Assembly: GCF_000005505.3 (NCBI RefSeq)
Contig: NC_016131.3
Location: 21,349,501 to 21,413,500 of the forward strand
Source of the DNA: Brachypodium distachyon
Taxonomy: Eukaryota > Streptophyta > Magnoliopsida > Poales > Poaceae
Length of the DNA: 64,000 nt
Direction of reading: 5' to 3'
Positions 26,237 to 41,200 of the stretch are shown here, one piece after another. Position 1 is the stretch's first letter. Each line of letters starts with the position of its first letter. The translations under genes and the position numbers were made by a program. The notes beneath the pieces are model-generated. The model was not told the DNA's origin, did not search any database, and saw nothing but the letters and a program-made list of their open reading frames with translations.

Positions 26237-26690
26237 GGTCCTGCTGCGGATAAGAGGAAATTATCGGTACACTGTAATATCTGCAACCTCTACAGATACA
26301 TGATATTCATGAGTTGTTCATCCTCTTCTTCCCCATCACGGCATGGTGATCGAGTGTTCCAGCAGTTCATGGTGATACATGGTTGAAATTCAGACTTCTG
26401 AGGCCGTGATAGTCATTAAGTTAGCCAATAATTTACATCTAGGTTTATACATCTGTGTACTTTGTCTTTTGGATTGTTGGTACTCTGCTGGATATGGCCG
26501 TCACAGTGAGACAACTCCTGATCGTTCATCTCGCATTTCTGTTAGTCATGTCTTCCTAAACTCAGAAGTATCTATACACAATTTATTTGAGCTTTCACGC
26601 CACCTCTACCTGTTTGGCATGCCAACACATATCTATTGTAGGTGGGCGCCATCGCCATACAGACTCCTGATTATGGTAGAAGTTTGTTAG
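26237..26690 (+). other. Candidate alternative 3' exons / 3'UTR of RS/RRM gene
   Basis: Three pieces look exonic. They are GGTCCTGCTGCGGATAAGAG (from 26237, after TTGTTTCAG), a segment near 26500 readable as YGRHSETTPDRSSR, and a piece after the acceptor CTATTGTAG at 26640. An alternative donor TCATG/GTGAAT at 25985 could connect to them and give a different C-terminus. Alternatively they are spliced UTR. RNA evidence is needed to decide. Confidence 0.4.
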
Positions 26691-27059
26691 CATCAGCGGG
26701 GCCAAGTAGCCAGCACCACGGCGATGTGTGCACAAACTTTTTTACTTGAACTTTCGTTGATTGATGGAGATTGGGCAACGTTTTGGATTCGATCCACATA
26801 CCCTTTTTGTAGCGCCCGCATTTTCATGATGAGGAATAGCTGGCAAGGCATAGCGTAACAGAAATTTGGGAGACATACGCGTGCACTGTACGTAGGTCTC
26901 AACTTCTTTTTAACCGAACTACATATTCAGAGAAGACATGATGAGTTCATAGAAAGAACTAGGGAACTAGGAGCCATGATGTGATGCAGTACTCGCTGCA
27001 AGTTTCATTCCGTGTGTGAAAGAACTTGAGAAACATGCCTGTACTCTCTTTGTAACATA

Positions 27060-27303
27060 TTTCCTCAGTTTCTAAATATAAGATGTTTTGCCTTTGTTCT
27101 AACTATGAAGTCAACTTTTTTAAAGTTTAATCAAGTTTATAGGAAAAACATTTAGCAACATTTCAAACTTTAAATTAGTTTTATTAAATCTATCATGACA
27201 TATCTCTTCTCATTATATTTATTTGGTATTATAGATATTAGTATATACTTTAATAAATTTGATCACAAAGGTAAAACATCTTATATTTAGGGAACGAAGG
27301 TCT
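27060..27303. mobile_element. MITE with TATAAGATGTTTT ends (Stowaway-type)
   Basis: The left arm CTAAATATAAGATGTTTTGC and the right arm GGTAAAACATCTTATATTTA, then GGGAACG, are inverted over more than 30 bp. About 240 bp with an AT-rich interior. TA-rich edges make the exact boundaries uncertain by a few bases. Confidence 0.7.
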
Positions 27304-27363
27304 ACATTCGTTTGTATTCTGCATGAAACAGAGCACAACAAAATGATGGTGAGAGGAGTTACA

Positions 27364-27715
27364 AGAGCATCTCCACTCGTCCCCCCTATATTTCATCCGG
27401 CGCATGGCCATATAGGGAGGTGCCGGCGCAACAATTTGTTTAGGGTGGAACCGGCATCCAGCCGCACCCCCAAACATCGCTTCCTCAAATTTAGTTTGTC
27501 TCACTGATAGTGGTGGCCCGTGCTGCTTTTTATCTTTAGCCGGTGCCCCCGCTAGCCCTCCTGTGAGTAGGGAGTGGATTGGGGGACGCCGGCTAAATTC
27601 TTGTGGTACGCCGGCTACTTTTTGAATTTAGGGGAGTGGATTGGGTGAGTTTTTCAGCGTCGGCGCTCCCATTTAGCGTTTGGGGGACTTTAGAGAGGCC
27701 GGCTGGAGATGTTCT
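27364..27715. mobile_element. MITE with AGAGCATCTCC ends, about 350 bp
   Basis: AGAGCATCTCCACTC at the left and GGCCGGCTGGAGATGTTCT at the right are inverted. The interior is GC-rich with repeated GCCGGC words and shorter internal inversions. This end type is common in grass genomes; I do not assign a superfamily. Confidence 0.6.
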
Positions 27716-27848
27716 AAGCCAGCCATGGGCAGAGCCGAGCTCCTCAGCTGAACTTCTTTTAAATTAAGCTAAACATGTAATAAATTTTTATGGACAAACT
27801 CTACTTTTGGAAGAAAATTGTACACTTTGACCATGCTCCACTAACAAG

Positions 27849-27954
27849 TGCTCCCACCGTTTCATAATTCTTGTCTCAAATTTGTCCCAAGATAAATGTA
27901 TCTGTTCCTAAGAAGCGTCTAGATACATGTAATATTTCGACAAAAAGGAGGTAG
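27849..27954. mobile_element. Stowaway MITE, eroded right end
   Basis: The left end CTCCCACCGTTTCATAATTC and the interior AAGCGTCTAGATACATGTAA match the complete element at 43904-44017. The right end is reduced to AAAAAGGAGGTAGTA. Confidence 0.65.
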
Positions 27955-28884
27955 TAACGAGATAACTTGGCCAATGAAGCCAACGGCCAACGTACGTACA
28001 GGTACCCGTGCCACTAACACGTCATGACAACACCGTTCAAAGAAAAAACACGTCATGACAGCTGCAGCTAGTTATTAACATTTTTATAGAACATTAGCAT
28101 AGTCCCATATGTTGCTATGAACTTAAGAATGCGCAAAATATTAAAAGAAAATGATGTAATATCATTAGTTGGGATCTCAAGTCAAATGACTCATACCTGC
28201 CATCATTTATTTCAATGGTTTGAATTTTGAAGGTGACGGCTATAGCCACAAATTTAGATTTTTACAGTAGCAAACATGTTTAACATTGTGCCGCAAATTT
28301 ACGAGGCTCAGCCCTGCCCTCCATTTCCCCACGAAAAGCCATGGATGGCACGAAATCAAGATGGGAAAGCTTCTCCCTTGCAGTAGCCATGATTAATGCA
28401 TATTAGAAATTTTCAATATGTACATTCCGTAAGTTTGCTATCTGTAAACACTTCACAATCCAGATGGAGGTTGCATAGCCTGGTACACTTTTTACTATCA
28501 AGCATGCGATCCCCACGCATAAGTCCATAATATGTAGATTATATGTTATAAATTTTATGGACGAACTTTGACTAACTATTATATCAATAATATGTAGATT
28601 ATATGTTATAAATTTTACCGTTGGAAACGTTTGTGAAATACGAATCCAATTATATAATTTTGTAGCACATAACTCTTAAATCATTAGTTTAATTGTTGGT
28701 TAAAGTATAACCTCAAAATGTGTGCGTGTATTCTTTGTGAAAGGAAAATATTATATGATAGTATTGGCGCAACACGGCATATATTTACCATACCATGAAA
28801 TTTCAATTGTCATCTACACATAGACTTACGGAAAGAAAGTTTCGGCAGTGGATAGTAGACTGAAGAGAGAAATGGTGCAAAATT
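27955..28884. other. Intergenic, AT-rich
   Basis: A direct repeat of about 33 bp (AATATGTAGATTATATGTTA, then TAAATTTTA) occurs at 28527-28558 and 28588-28618. No gene recognised. Confidence 0.35.
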
Positions 28885-28970
28885 TACTCACTCCGTTCCT
28901 AAATACTTGTCGTGATTTCAGTGTAAATTTGTACTAAAACCACGACAAGTATTTAGAAACGGAGGGAGTA
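28885..28970. mobile_element. Very short, near-perfect palindromic Stowaway MITE (86 bp)
   Basis: TA at 28885-28886 and 28969-28970. The arms CCGTTCCTAAATACTTGTCG and CGACAAGTATTTAGAAACGG pair over about 40 bp with only a few mismatches, leaving almost no loop. As RNA it would be a near-continuous hairpin. Confidence 0.8.
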
Positions 28971-29954
28971 CCTTTTTTGTCTCTTTGCATGCATTTCATT
29001 TTGAGCCTCCATTTATATGAACTTTTTTTTTCCAGTGATCTCGTAACAACCGAGTAGTGCCAGGACACGTTTTTATAGCATTGCAGCAACCTATATCGAA
29101 AAGAGAGTGGTCTATCCTACATACGTCACCTATCCGATATATGCAGAAGACGCCAACAGACTCCAAAAATCTTCACGCCAAATCGCGTCACACGAGACTC
29201 TTTGATGCTTTGTCACGTCGTCCCCCCCGCGCGCATCAGTAACAACTGCTCCACCCTGATTATTATTTGAAGATCACACCACGGACAGACAGGACGCAGA
29301 CTCGATCGAAGAACTCGAACAATAATTCCTCCGTAATTTACTGATAAAGCCACTGTCGTGCTCCGGAGTCCGAGCAATACAATAGTAATTTTACTGATAG
29401 TATAAAGCCAGTACTGTCTCGCCTTGTCAGTAACGATGATTTCCTCTTCTATGTTTGTTTTTGTTTTCTCAATTAGACCGTTTGCGCTTTGAATAAATTA
29501 AGTTGGGTTCGTTGTGGGGTGTGGGGAGAAGGGAAATCATGACCACGACGACATGCAGTCTCGTGTGGCCCGGTAATAATCAGAGCGCGCCGCGAGTAAA
29601 CGCAACGTGCGGCATGTGCGCGCTCAACCAGGGTCCAAGCTACGGACGGGCCCTTGTCGACACACCCGACCGTCCTGACACCGCCACCTAAGCAAACCTT
29701 TTGTTTTTACAGGTCACTTTGCCTTTTTCTCCTGCTCGAAACAGCCACCACACACTTGGATATGCATTCTAGCTACTCCTTCTTTGGGATTGGATCGATG
29801 GCGCACGATTGCTGTGCCGACCATGGATTGTGACCCAGTATACGTGGAGCCATGAATATGAAAATTAAAATTACATGAGAAATGTAATTTTGAATTCCTT
29901 TTGTTCTGCGTGACCAAATGAAATCTTGCTTGTACCCTTTTTTCATATAAAAAA
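28971..29954. other. Intergenic, nothing recognised
   Basis: Mixed composition. The GC-rich patch 29565-29690 has no domain-bearing ORF. Confidence 0.3.
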
Positions 29955-30070
29955 TACTTCCTCCAACTTATATTACTTGTCTCAAATTTGCCCAAATATG
30001 ATTGTATATATGTTGAAAAACGTCTACATACATGTAATATTTCAACAAGTAACTCCGGCGAGAGGCAGTA
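29955..30070. mobile_element. Stowaway MITE
   Basis: The left end TACTTCCTCCAACTTATATT, the interior CGTCTACATACATGTAATAT, and an eroded right end GGCGAGAGGCAGTA. Same subfamily layout as the 43904-44017 element. Confidence 0.65.
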
Positions 30071-31950
30071 GTTGTTCTCACACTTGAGAACTTTTGATTT
30101 CTTTGCCCAAAAAAATCAGAGAAAAAGCCTAGATGTTTATCATGTCTCCCTCGTCGAATCATACCGTTCCCATATCTCTCGTGATTTGAATCTTTTGTAG
30201 TTAGATAAATAGTGTTTTCTTTAGATTTGTAGAATATTATCCTATCCAAATTTAGAAACACTAGAAATCTCGAATGATCTTTCGGTAGACATGGATTGCA
30301 GGAGATAATGGTACCACAAAACATCTCATTTTTTGTATTTTTTGATGGTCCTCGTACTATTGTTTTGGGATGGAAGGAGACCTGAGAGTATTGGATCTAC
30401 ACACTATTCACTGTGACTAAAAACACAGTAGTGCCAAAGTGCCAAACACAACCTAAGAATTCTTTTTACCGTATCATGTAAACCGCAGCATCCTTACTGA
30501 ACCCCCTCGGTCAATTAATTAACATGGTAGTTAACTAATTTATCAAGGGCGGCTTACAGTCAACATCAAAGGTGCCCCCCGTTTAGTTGATTTTCTTCTT
30601 AAACTCGTAGACCTGCAACCTCCAAAAACGCGTAGATCGAACAAAACTTGGTCGGAGTAAAAGTTAATTAGTATCAGTCTCGTGAGGAGAAAAAATAAGG
30701 CATGGACGCAGACTGTCTATGCACTTGGAATAAACCATGCATCTTGTCCAAGACTATTTTGTTATTGCACGTTTTCATTGTTTCTAAGAAAAAAGAAAAC
30801 TTATCTAAGGTTCCATCTCCGATAGATCATCGACCTTCTTCTTGTCCACCGGTTCTGTCAACACAGCGTAAAAAGGCCTCATCTACTTGTGAGAGTTGAA
30901 ACTTTTTCGTCCATAGGTTTGATAGGTCTTTGTTTGTTAAAGATTGGTGGCACCGGCGGCATGGAATAAGGTCAATCCGCCTCGGCCTCGTTCCAGTGAG
31001 GCTTCATACCGTCGGGAGATGTGTGGAAAATGGTGTGGTTCTCACTGAGGTGGCACTCGGCAAATGACGACATTTCGTTGCTCAGATGGTCTTCTGGACT
31101 CCAATTCCCCTTGAGTTCATCTGTCAGGATGGAACCGACTGAGAGTCAGCGTAGATTCCTATCGTCCCCTCGGGGTTAGGGTTTCTTGTCGTGCGTGATC
31201 TGATGTCATGTTCTTTAGATTGATTCGAGGATTCAAAGCGACGATTGCGCCAATGCACACAACTAATGAGTACGGAACAAGGAGCTTATTACATAAAAAG
31301 AAACAAACACCTATAAGCATACTCATTCTCGAGACTCGAACGCCACCCACTATGGGCAAAAATATATATGCTTACTCGCTCCAACTTGTTGCGGGTCATC
31401 AAAACCAGTTGATGACTCATTGGCTTGAGAATAATAGACCAAATACGAAGTCAATGAGTGCAAGAATATAAACTTGAATATAAGATGTTCTAACTTTCTG
31501 GCAGGTTAATTTTTTAAAGACTTGACAAAGATTATAGAAAATATATTAATGTTTGAATAAGTATATAATGAAAATATATACATGAAGCATTCAATAAAAC
31601 TAATTCTGAGTTGTAGATGTTGATTGATTGTTCTATTAACTTGGTTAAACTTCGATGAATTTAACTCAAAACACAATACTAGCTAACAATATTTTTTCCT
31701 AGAGTCGACTCAAGTCGAAACTTCGTTTCTTGCGATATTGTACTTTGTCGGCCCTACGCGCACTATTGCTCTGTCCAGGCGCCAGGTCCTCCGGCCTTCG
31801 CTGCTCAAATCAATATCACCATTGGCCGACTCCGCGCTAGGTTCATCACCAGATGGTTCCAGCCCTCGTCGCGCTTGCTCGGTTCAGATTATATGGCTTT
31901 GGGTCACTGACAGGCGAAGTCTCCCGTGGTGTACAACATGTACCATTGGC
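30071..31950. other. Intergenic, nothing recognised
   Basis: No coding gene found on either strand. The stretch 31471-31690 is an AT-rich probable MITE relic (AATATAAGATGTTCTAAC at its left; AGTTGTAGATGTTGATTGAT inside). Positions 30890-31190 are moderately GC-rich but lack an open frame with a recognisable domain. Confidence 0.3.
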
Positions 31951-32333
31951 CGAGAAAGTATCGGATGAAAACCAACTTACAGTGAAAACATGCAAACCGG
32001 GATCTCAGCCGTTGGATCAAAGATGTGTGGCCCAAAATGAGCATTTGCAACTTTCCATTTAGACCCTTAGGTTTGTTTCTTCGAATCAACCCGCACTCAC
32101 CCTCCTATCAGGATATGACCTTGTTTTTCCACACCCTTGAGTTTTGTTAAAATCCACATGCGGTCCAGATATCCTATGGAGGATGGTGTAGCGCGGGTTG
32201 ATTCGAAACAAAGTTAAGGGCCTAATTGGAAAGTTGCAAATGCTCATTTTAGACCACACATCTTTGATCCAAAGGTTGAGATTCCGGTTTACATGTTTTC
32301 ACTGTAAGTTGGTTTTCATGTGATACTTTCTCG
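31951..32333. mobile_element. Long-TIR non-autonomous element, about 383 bp
   Basis: The left arm begins CGAGAAAGTATC and the right arm ends GATACTTTCTCG. Inversion runs for about 140 bp and includes AACTTACAGTGAAAACATGC versus its reverse complement near 32293-32312. Also inverted are TTGCAACTTTCCA and the central AATCAACCCGC. There is only a short unique centre around 32100-32190. Foldback/MULE-like; no clear target duplication could be fixed. Confidence 0.7.
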
Positions 32334-32863
32334 TTTCTCCCATTCGTCATAAATTCATAATCCTTGCGGCGGCTGCATTAGGCGGCGAAACCTTCCCTGA
32401 TTCCTCCGCCACCTCCATCGCCCTCGTCCCATGAGCAGCAGCAGTGTCCACCAGTGGCGGGTCTACGTAGTCTCGGAAATGAAAAAGTTTCAGGTGCCTA
32501 TATGTAAAACAGCTCGTAAGCATTTTTTAAGTCCAAATCAAACAACCCAATTTTAAAGTGTACCAACTCTCCGTTTCTTCCCCTTTTCCTTTCCTCCGTA
32601 CTAACTTTTTTTTGTTTTTTTTTTCTAATTGAGAAATCAATTCGTGCCTGTGTGTATTAGTCGCTCTCACGATTGGGGGCACGCTAATCGCGGTGGCCAC
32701 CACCTCCAATCCACTCCCGCGGTCGCCGCGCCGAGCTGTTCTTGCTCTGTCCCCCTGCTGCTCCAAGATTTGTTCTTTAGACGCCGTGGGTTCTCGTGCA
32801 GCTCCTGTGCGCTGGGACGGCGGCAAGCTCGGGGCTGGGGTTCAGAGCTCAGGATCTCCCTCG

Positions 32864-33714
32864 GTACGTGTCTCCGCCCTGGTTCTTGCTCATGCTTCCA
32901 TCCTTTTGTGGATTGGTTGATCCTGCGCTTATGAAAGATTAGGAACTATCCCGAGTTTGGGGATTCTCTTTTTGCTTGGAGATTAAGACTTTGATCTGAT
33001 GGTAATAATCGTGCTTTATCTTTGGATCTGACAGTGGTGCAACTACTTGTTGTAAGCTGTGGGAGTTATTCCTCTCAAGCGCTCTACTTCTGCATTCCTG
33101 ATTTTATCAATCTGTTTGCGTGTATGTTCGTTCGTGAATCGTGCTTATGTTCTTGGAATCAGTAATTTCTGGTACTGATGTTTTTACAGAATTATTTCAG
33201 GTGGAGTTTAGTGTTTACTACTGTTCTGATCTATGGATTCCTTGTCTAAATCGGTGGGAACGATCTTGTGTCCTGTAGTTTTCTCTTCTTTTTCCCTGGG
33301 TGCGCCGCGTTGGCCACGTTGCTTTCGGATGGCCCTTTCTTTTGTCTTCTTTTACCGAATTTGCTTGTATCCTTATCTCCTCGGATTATTGCTTCCGGAG
33401 TCACCAAAGGGACCGGCCATCTACCTTGTCTTCCAGTTATTGCTTTTCTTGGACTTGGTTGGGAGTACAGAGAGGTCAACTTTGTGTCAAAGGCAATTGC
33501 TGCTGCTGCTGCTGCTTCTTTTTTCCTTTCAGCTATGTTTGAGTCGTTGGGTTGCTTCTAGATCCAGTTTTGGCTTTTCAGTTTGATTTACTTACTTGAA
33601 TAAATTGTGAGTTTTTAGATTCATGGGTGGATTCGTATTTAATCCAGTATAAATGTTTCTTGATTGTTTTGCTTGATTTTTGACAGAGGTTGTCTTCTTG
33701 GGTTTTGCTTGCAG
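32864..33714 (+). other. Probable 5'UTR intron of CDPK gene
   Basis: A GC-rich leader at 32680-32863 ends at CCTCG/GTACGT. The T-rich interval ends with GGGTTTTGCTTGCAG at 33714. The remaining 76 bases lead to the ATG at 33791 without an upstream ATG. CDPK genes of this group commonly have a leader intron. Inferred from sequence only. Confidence 0.55.
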
Positions 33715-33790
33715 GTTCAGGTTTTGGTTGGTTTCATCTGGTCGGCTACTGGATTGCAAAATAGAACTGGAAGGAAGAATTTGAGTACAA

Positions 33791-36922
<3,132 letters not shown>

Positions 36923-38230
36923 TCAGTCTGGTTCTTTGTAGAAACGATGTACCATTAGCAAACTGCTGTTGGTTCTTTTTTCCGTGGTACGTAGTTGGAC
37001 GGATAACAAGTTTACTCTCCAAGTCTGCTTTTGTATTGCTGAGATGATGAATTGATGACTGTGTATATCTCATGGCTTTTGCTGGTGTATGATGTTCCCC
37101 TAGTGTTTTACTTCCTGTAAGTTTGTTTATGCAAAGTACATCTAATAAGAAGCATTTTTGCACCTGAATTTAGCCATGTTAGGTGTATGCCTGAATGAAA
37201 ATTTGTTAGTTTTATTAAGGCGTGTAACAAACGTAATTACTCTCTCCGTCCCATAATATGAAGCACGCACGCATCCCTAAATTATCAATTTAGTTAACTA
37301 AATATAAATTAAATAATTATATAATTATATCATTAGAAAGTTCTTTTGATAACGGATCTAAGATCTAATGATGTACTTGTTTTGAAAAAATATATATATT
37401 TAATTAATTAAATTGATGATTTAGGAATAAGGGACTCATGTTATGGGCGCAAGTTGGGCACTTGTGATGCATTTTTTTGGCCTTCTAAAAAATAACTCGT
37501 ATTATTGTAATCACATTATGGGAGCATGTATTACAATGTTCTACTTGATGGTCACTCCGACTGTTGGAATGAAAGATTTGCATATCTACGATGTGACCTG
37601 AAGCTTTACAAGGGTCGGCACATCGCCAAGAATGCCGTGTGGCGTGTGTGGAAAAGGAAGCGGGATGGATCCACTCTGAGCTTGCACGAGCTTCAGATTG
37701 TGCAGTGCAGGTGCAGCAGCCCCAAACCACGCAAACAGGACTTGTCGTGCAGCTCGCAGACCTGCGCTGGACCGCAGCGGCACTGACAACCTAGGATTAT
37801 TTTCAGGAAAAAATACGTTCATCATATTAAAGGTTTATCTTTTAAACATTTTCGTACATACATTAACAAACAAAATATGGAGATTCCCCTCATGTCCAAA
37901 ACATCATGTATTTACTAACAAAAGGACTAACGGAATATTGTGCATCTTATAAGGAAAGATATAAGAAAATCCAGTCAATGGTAACTGTGCTCTGGCTGCC
38001 GGAATGTGAATCGTCACAAATATCTCATCGGTACTAAGAGTAAAGCACCATTTCTTTCGAAGATTACAACATATGGTTTTATTCTCTGACGAACAGGAGT
38101 GAAGAAACTCAGTCTAAAACACGATGGAACAGATCCGTCATACAACATATCTTTTCTACCTTGAGAACAGTGTAATACATGATCCGTCCTTACAAGCTGC
38201 ACAAAACATTTTCAGCTGTTTTTTTCTTTA
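36923..38230. other. Convergent 3' flanks of CDPK and TYW2/3/4, with a MITE
   Basis: CDPK 3'UTR probably extends to about 37200. A Stowaway-like element of about 220 bp (37238-37457) starts TACTCTCTCCGTCCCATAAT. Its interior pairs AAATTATCAATTTAGTTAAC with AAATTGATGATTTAGG, and its right end is eroded. No gene recognised in 37460-38230. Confidence 0.45.
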
Positions 38231-41200
38231 TCAGTTTGCTTGGCATCTGACATCAACTACAACATGTTGAATATGCGGCCCATACCATTTGACGCGTTCC
38301 ACATGCTCCAGAGAGACTTTCCAAGATAGTCCTGAGGCACAAATGACATGTAAGGGTGAAAATTTAGTATTTGGAGAACTATAACAAATGCTTGGTACAG
38401 GTCAGAAGTAACACGATTTTACCATGAGTTGTGGCAGTATTACTGATGGACTCAACAACACTGTCCAACCAGCTCGCTTCATCTGAGTCGTTGACATTCC
38501 CATGTATATGCAGCATGCCTCCTTCAACCCTAGTAGAGGATGTAGCAACAAAACAGATTCAGTAAATTGACAAACCTGTGATTGTCTACCTACAAAACAT
38601 GCTTATGTGGAAGATGTCAGGATGTAATTAACAGGGCATCCACACTCCCCAATATCTCACTATACCCAAAGTAGTACTGTCTCCTGCCAAAACAACACCA
38701 GCTCAGCCTTTTTTAGCTAAGAGAAGCTCAGCGTATGTTCTTTTACTTGCCACACGGAAATAACGGCGAAACTGGTAGCATATATGCTTTTTTCCCTTCT
38801 CTTTTGCTGCGGGGTCAGATAAGCACCTCTAAGCTGAGTTTTCTATAAGCAGGGTTAGCAAAAATATTTTACTTTTGTGCCCCGTCACCAGCAAGGTTCT
38901 TGTAACCTGAGCATCAAGTAGTGTACAGAATTCTACAAGGATTATGGCAAGAACACTTTTGAATAGCTTTTTATGGCTCTGAAATGTTAATCTCAGTTGG
39001 TCCCTCTGGAATACAGCAAACCAAATAGCGGCATAGAAAAGGCTAGGCAAACCTCAGTAGGCTTCAACATTTGAAACTTGTTCTGTCAAAACGCAAGAAG
39101 CTCTGAAGCTATGGAATGGTGCTATGGCAGTGGCAAGGAGGGATTACCTTAAAGCCTTAACAGCAGTGGCCCAGCTACATTCACTGGAGGGTATCAGCCC
39201 AAGACAAACACGATCAGCAACCCCCTAATTCAAGTCAAGGGAGCAAAACGGTAAGAAGCCATCCTAGTATATATAGTTAGCTCAAGTGCTCAACAGGTGA
39301 AATATGCTCCCTGCCATACTTTTGGTGCTATCACACGGTTATCTCCTTCAAGTATAACACACCTATCTGCTACACGGTTGTCCCTGACATTCCGGTGAAG
39401 AGCCTCCAGAGCATGTGGATTCCATTCACATGCATAAACCAACTTGGCATTAGCCCTGTTAAAAGAAATAACAATTTTTTAGAAGGCATAAGAAAATCAC
39501 ATGGCATTAAGGATTTGACCAAGGGCTGTCACAGAAAATATACTTCACAAGAAATGGGAGCACAAAGTATCCAATTCCAGAAAACAAGTCCACAACCACT
39601 TCATCACTACAATCAAGCTGCCCCATGCGAAGCTTCTCGGAGCGATTACCAGAAGAAAACATGCATTTTGTTGCATCAAGTGAATACGAGATGCCATTTT
39701 CAAAGTGGGTTACCCAGCCATTATCACCCACGAGAAGTTCTAATGTGCTATCTCGTGTGCCATTTGGCATGATTTTCCCCTGCAAAAAAGTGAGACTAAA
39801 TCAATTGCATCTTCAATACAAGGAACTGCTTTCAATCAGGTAAAATAACCACAAGTCCACAAGGATGTCATATATAAGCAGCATCTTACATCATACACAT
39901 AATTCAGTGTGATATTATCTACAATATGGCATCTAGTTTCAGATTCCAACCATTTCCCTGCCACTTAGCATTAAGCGATCAGAAGTAACTTACTTGGCGT
40001 GCAAGACGTTGTGCCCCAAGCAACTTGGCAACTAGTTGCCAAAGTTCTTCTTTAATTGATTCCCATTGTGGGTCCTTAAAACAAGTCTTCGGAAGCACAG
40101 TGATATCACCCAGGGTTTCCCACCTAGATATCAAAATTAAAATTTAGACATCAAAGACATGTTTTTTATTTTTAAAAGTAGGTTTCCATACTGCTCACAC
40201 TATTAGTTTCTAAAAATAATATGATACTCCCTCCATTTCACAAAGGTTGGGGTATTTTGTTTCGTTAAGACAAGGCTTTGACCAAGAATTACACTATTAA
40301 TATGTAACATATATAATACAAAATCATGATTATTAGAAAGAACTTTTAAAGACGAATCTATTGATATAAATTTCATGTATGTAAAAACACATATTGATAG
40401 ACTTATCATTGGTCAAAGCCTTGTCTTAACGAAACAAAATACGCCAACCTTTGTGAAATGGAGGGAGTATATGATAATAGTATCATTAACAGGTTATTGA
40501 GAACAGACCTAGTTGGCAGCTGCTGTAACAACTGAGAGGGCATTCCTTCTCTTTCCAGTAGAGAAGATACAAGTTCTCTCATGATGGTTTGAGGTGACTT
40601 AAAAGCTTTTCGGCCGAGTGCTAGTTCATCTTTCAAAAGGGAACCATGGCATGATGACAATATTTCCAAAGCTTTATGAAGAGAAGTGCTAGCATTTAAA
40701 ACCTTCTTTTCAGGACATTCTGATACTCCTTCAGAGATACACGAGTCATCATCTAGCATCTTGGAATGATGATCAATGATTAGGGTGTGAAAGATTCTAC
40801 TAACAGGAAAAAGAACATGGACATTATCCTGGCTGACTCGAACTTTTCTAGCAAGGTCCAACCAACCAAACTTTTTCAGAATGTCCTTTGCTAATTTGGC
40901 ATACTTCTTTTCCATTTGGAGAACTAGAGGGTCTGAATCAGAAAAATCACTAGCGGCAGTATCAACCAGTGACTTCACATCATGACTAACAAAGGTGCCA
41001 TTTTGCTCATGTTCTTGTAAATTTGTGGTAGATATTTGATCAAAACTTTCTATAACCATGTCATTTTTCTTGTAAACAAGTTCAAATACTGAATCCAGTA
41101 AATGAAGATCAATTTTTACTGGTTGACTAAATTTTGTTCCAAATGCATAGCAAGATGCACCACCACCAACGACAACAAGATCATCATCAGTGACAACAGC

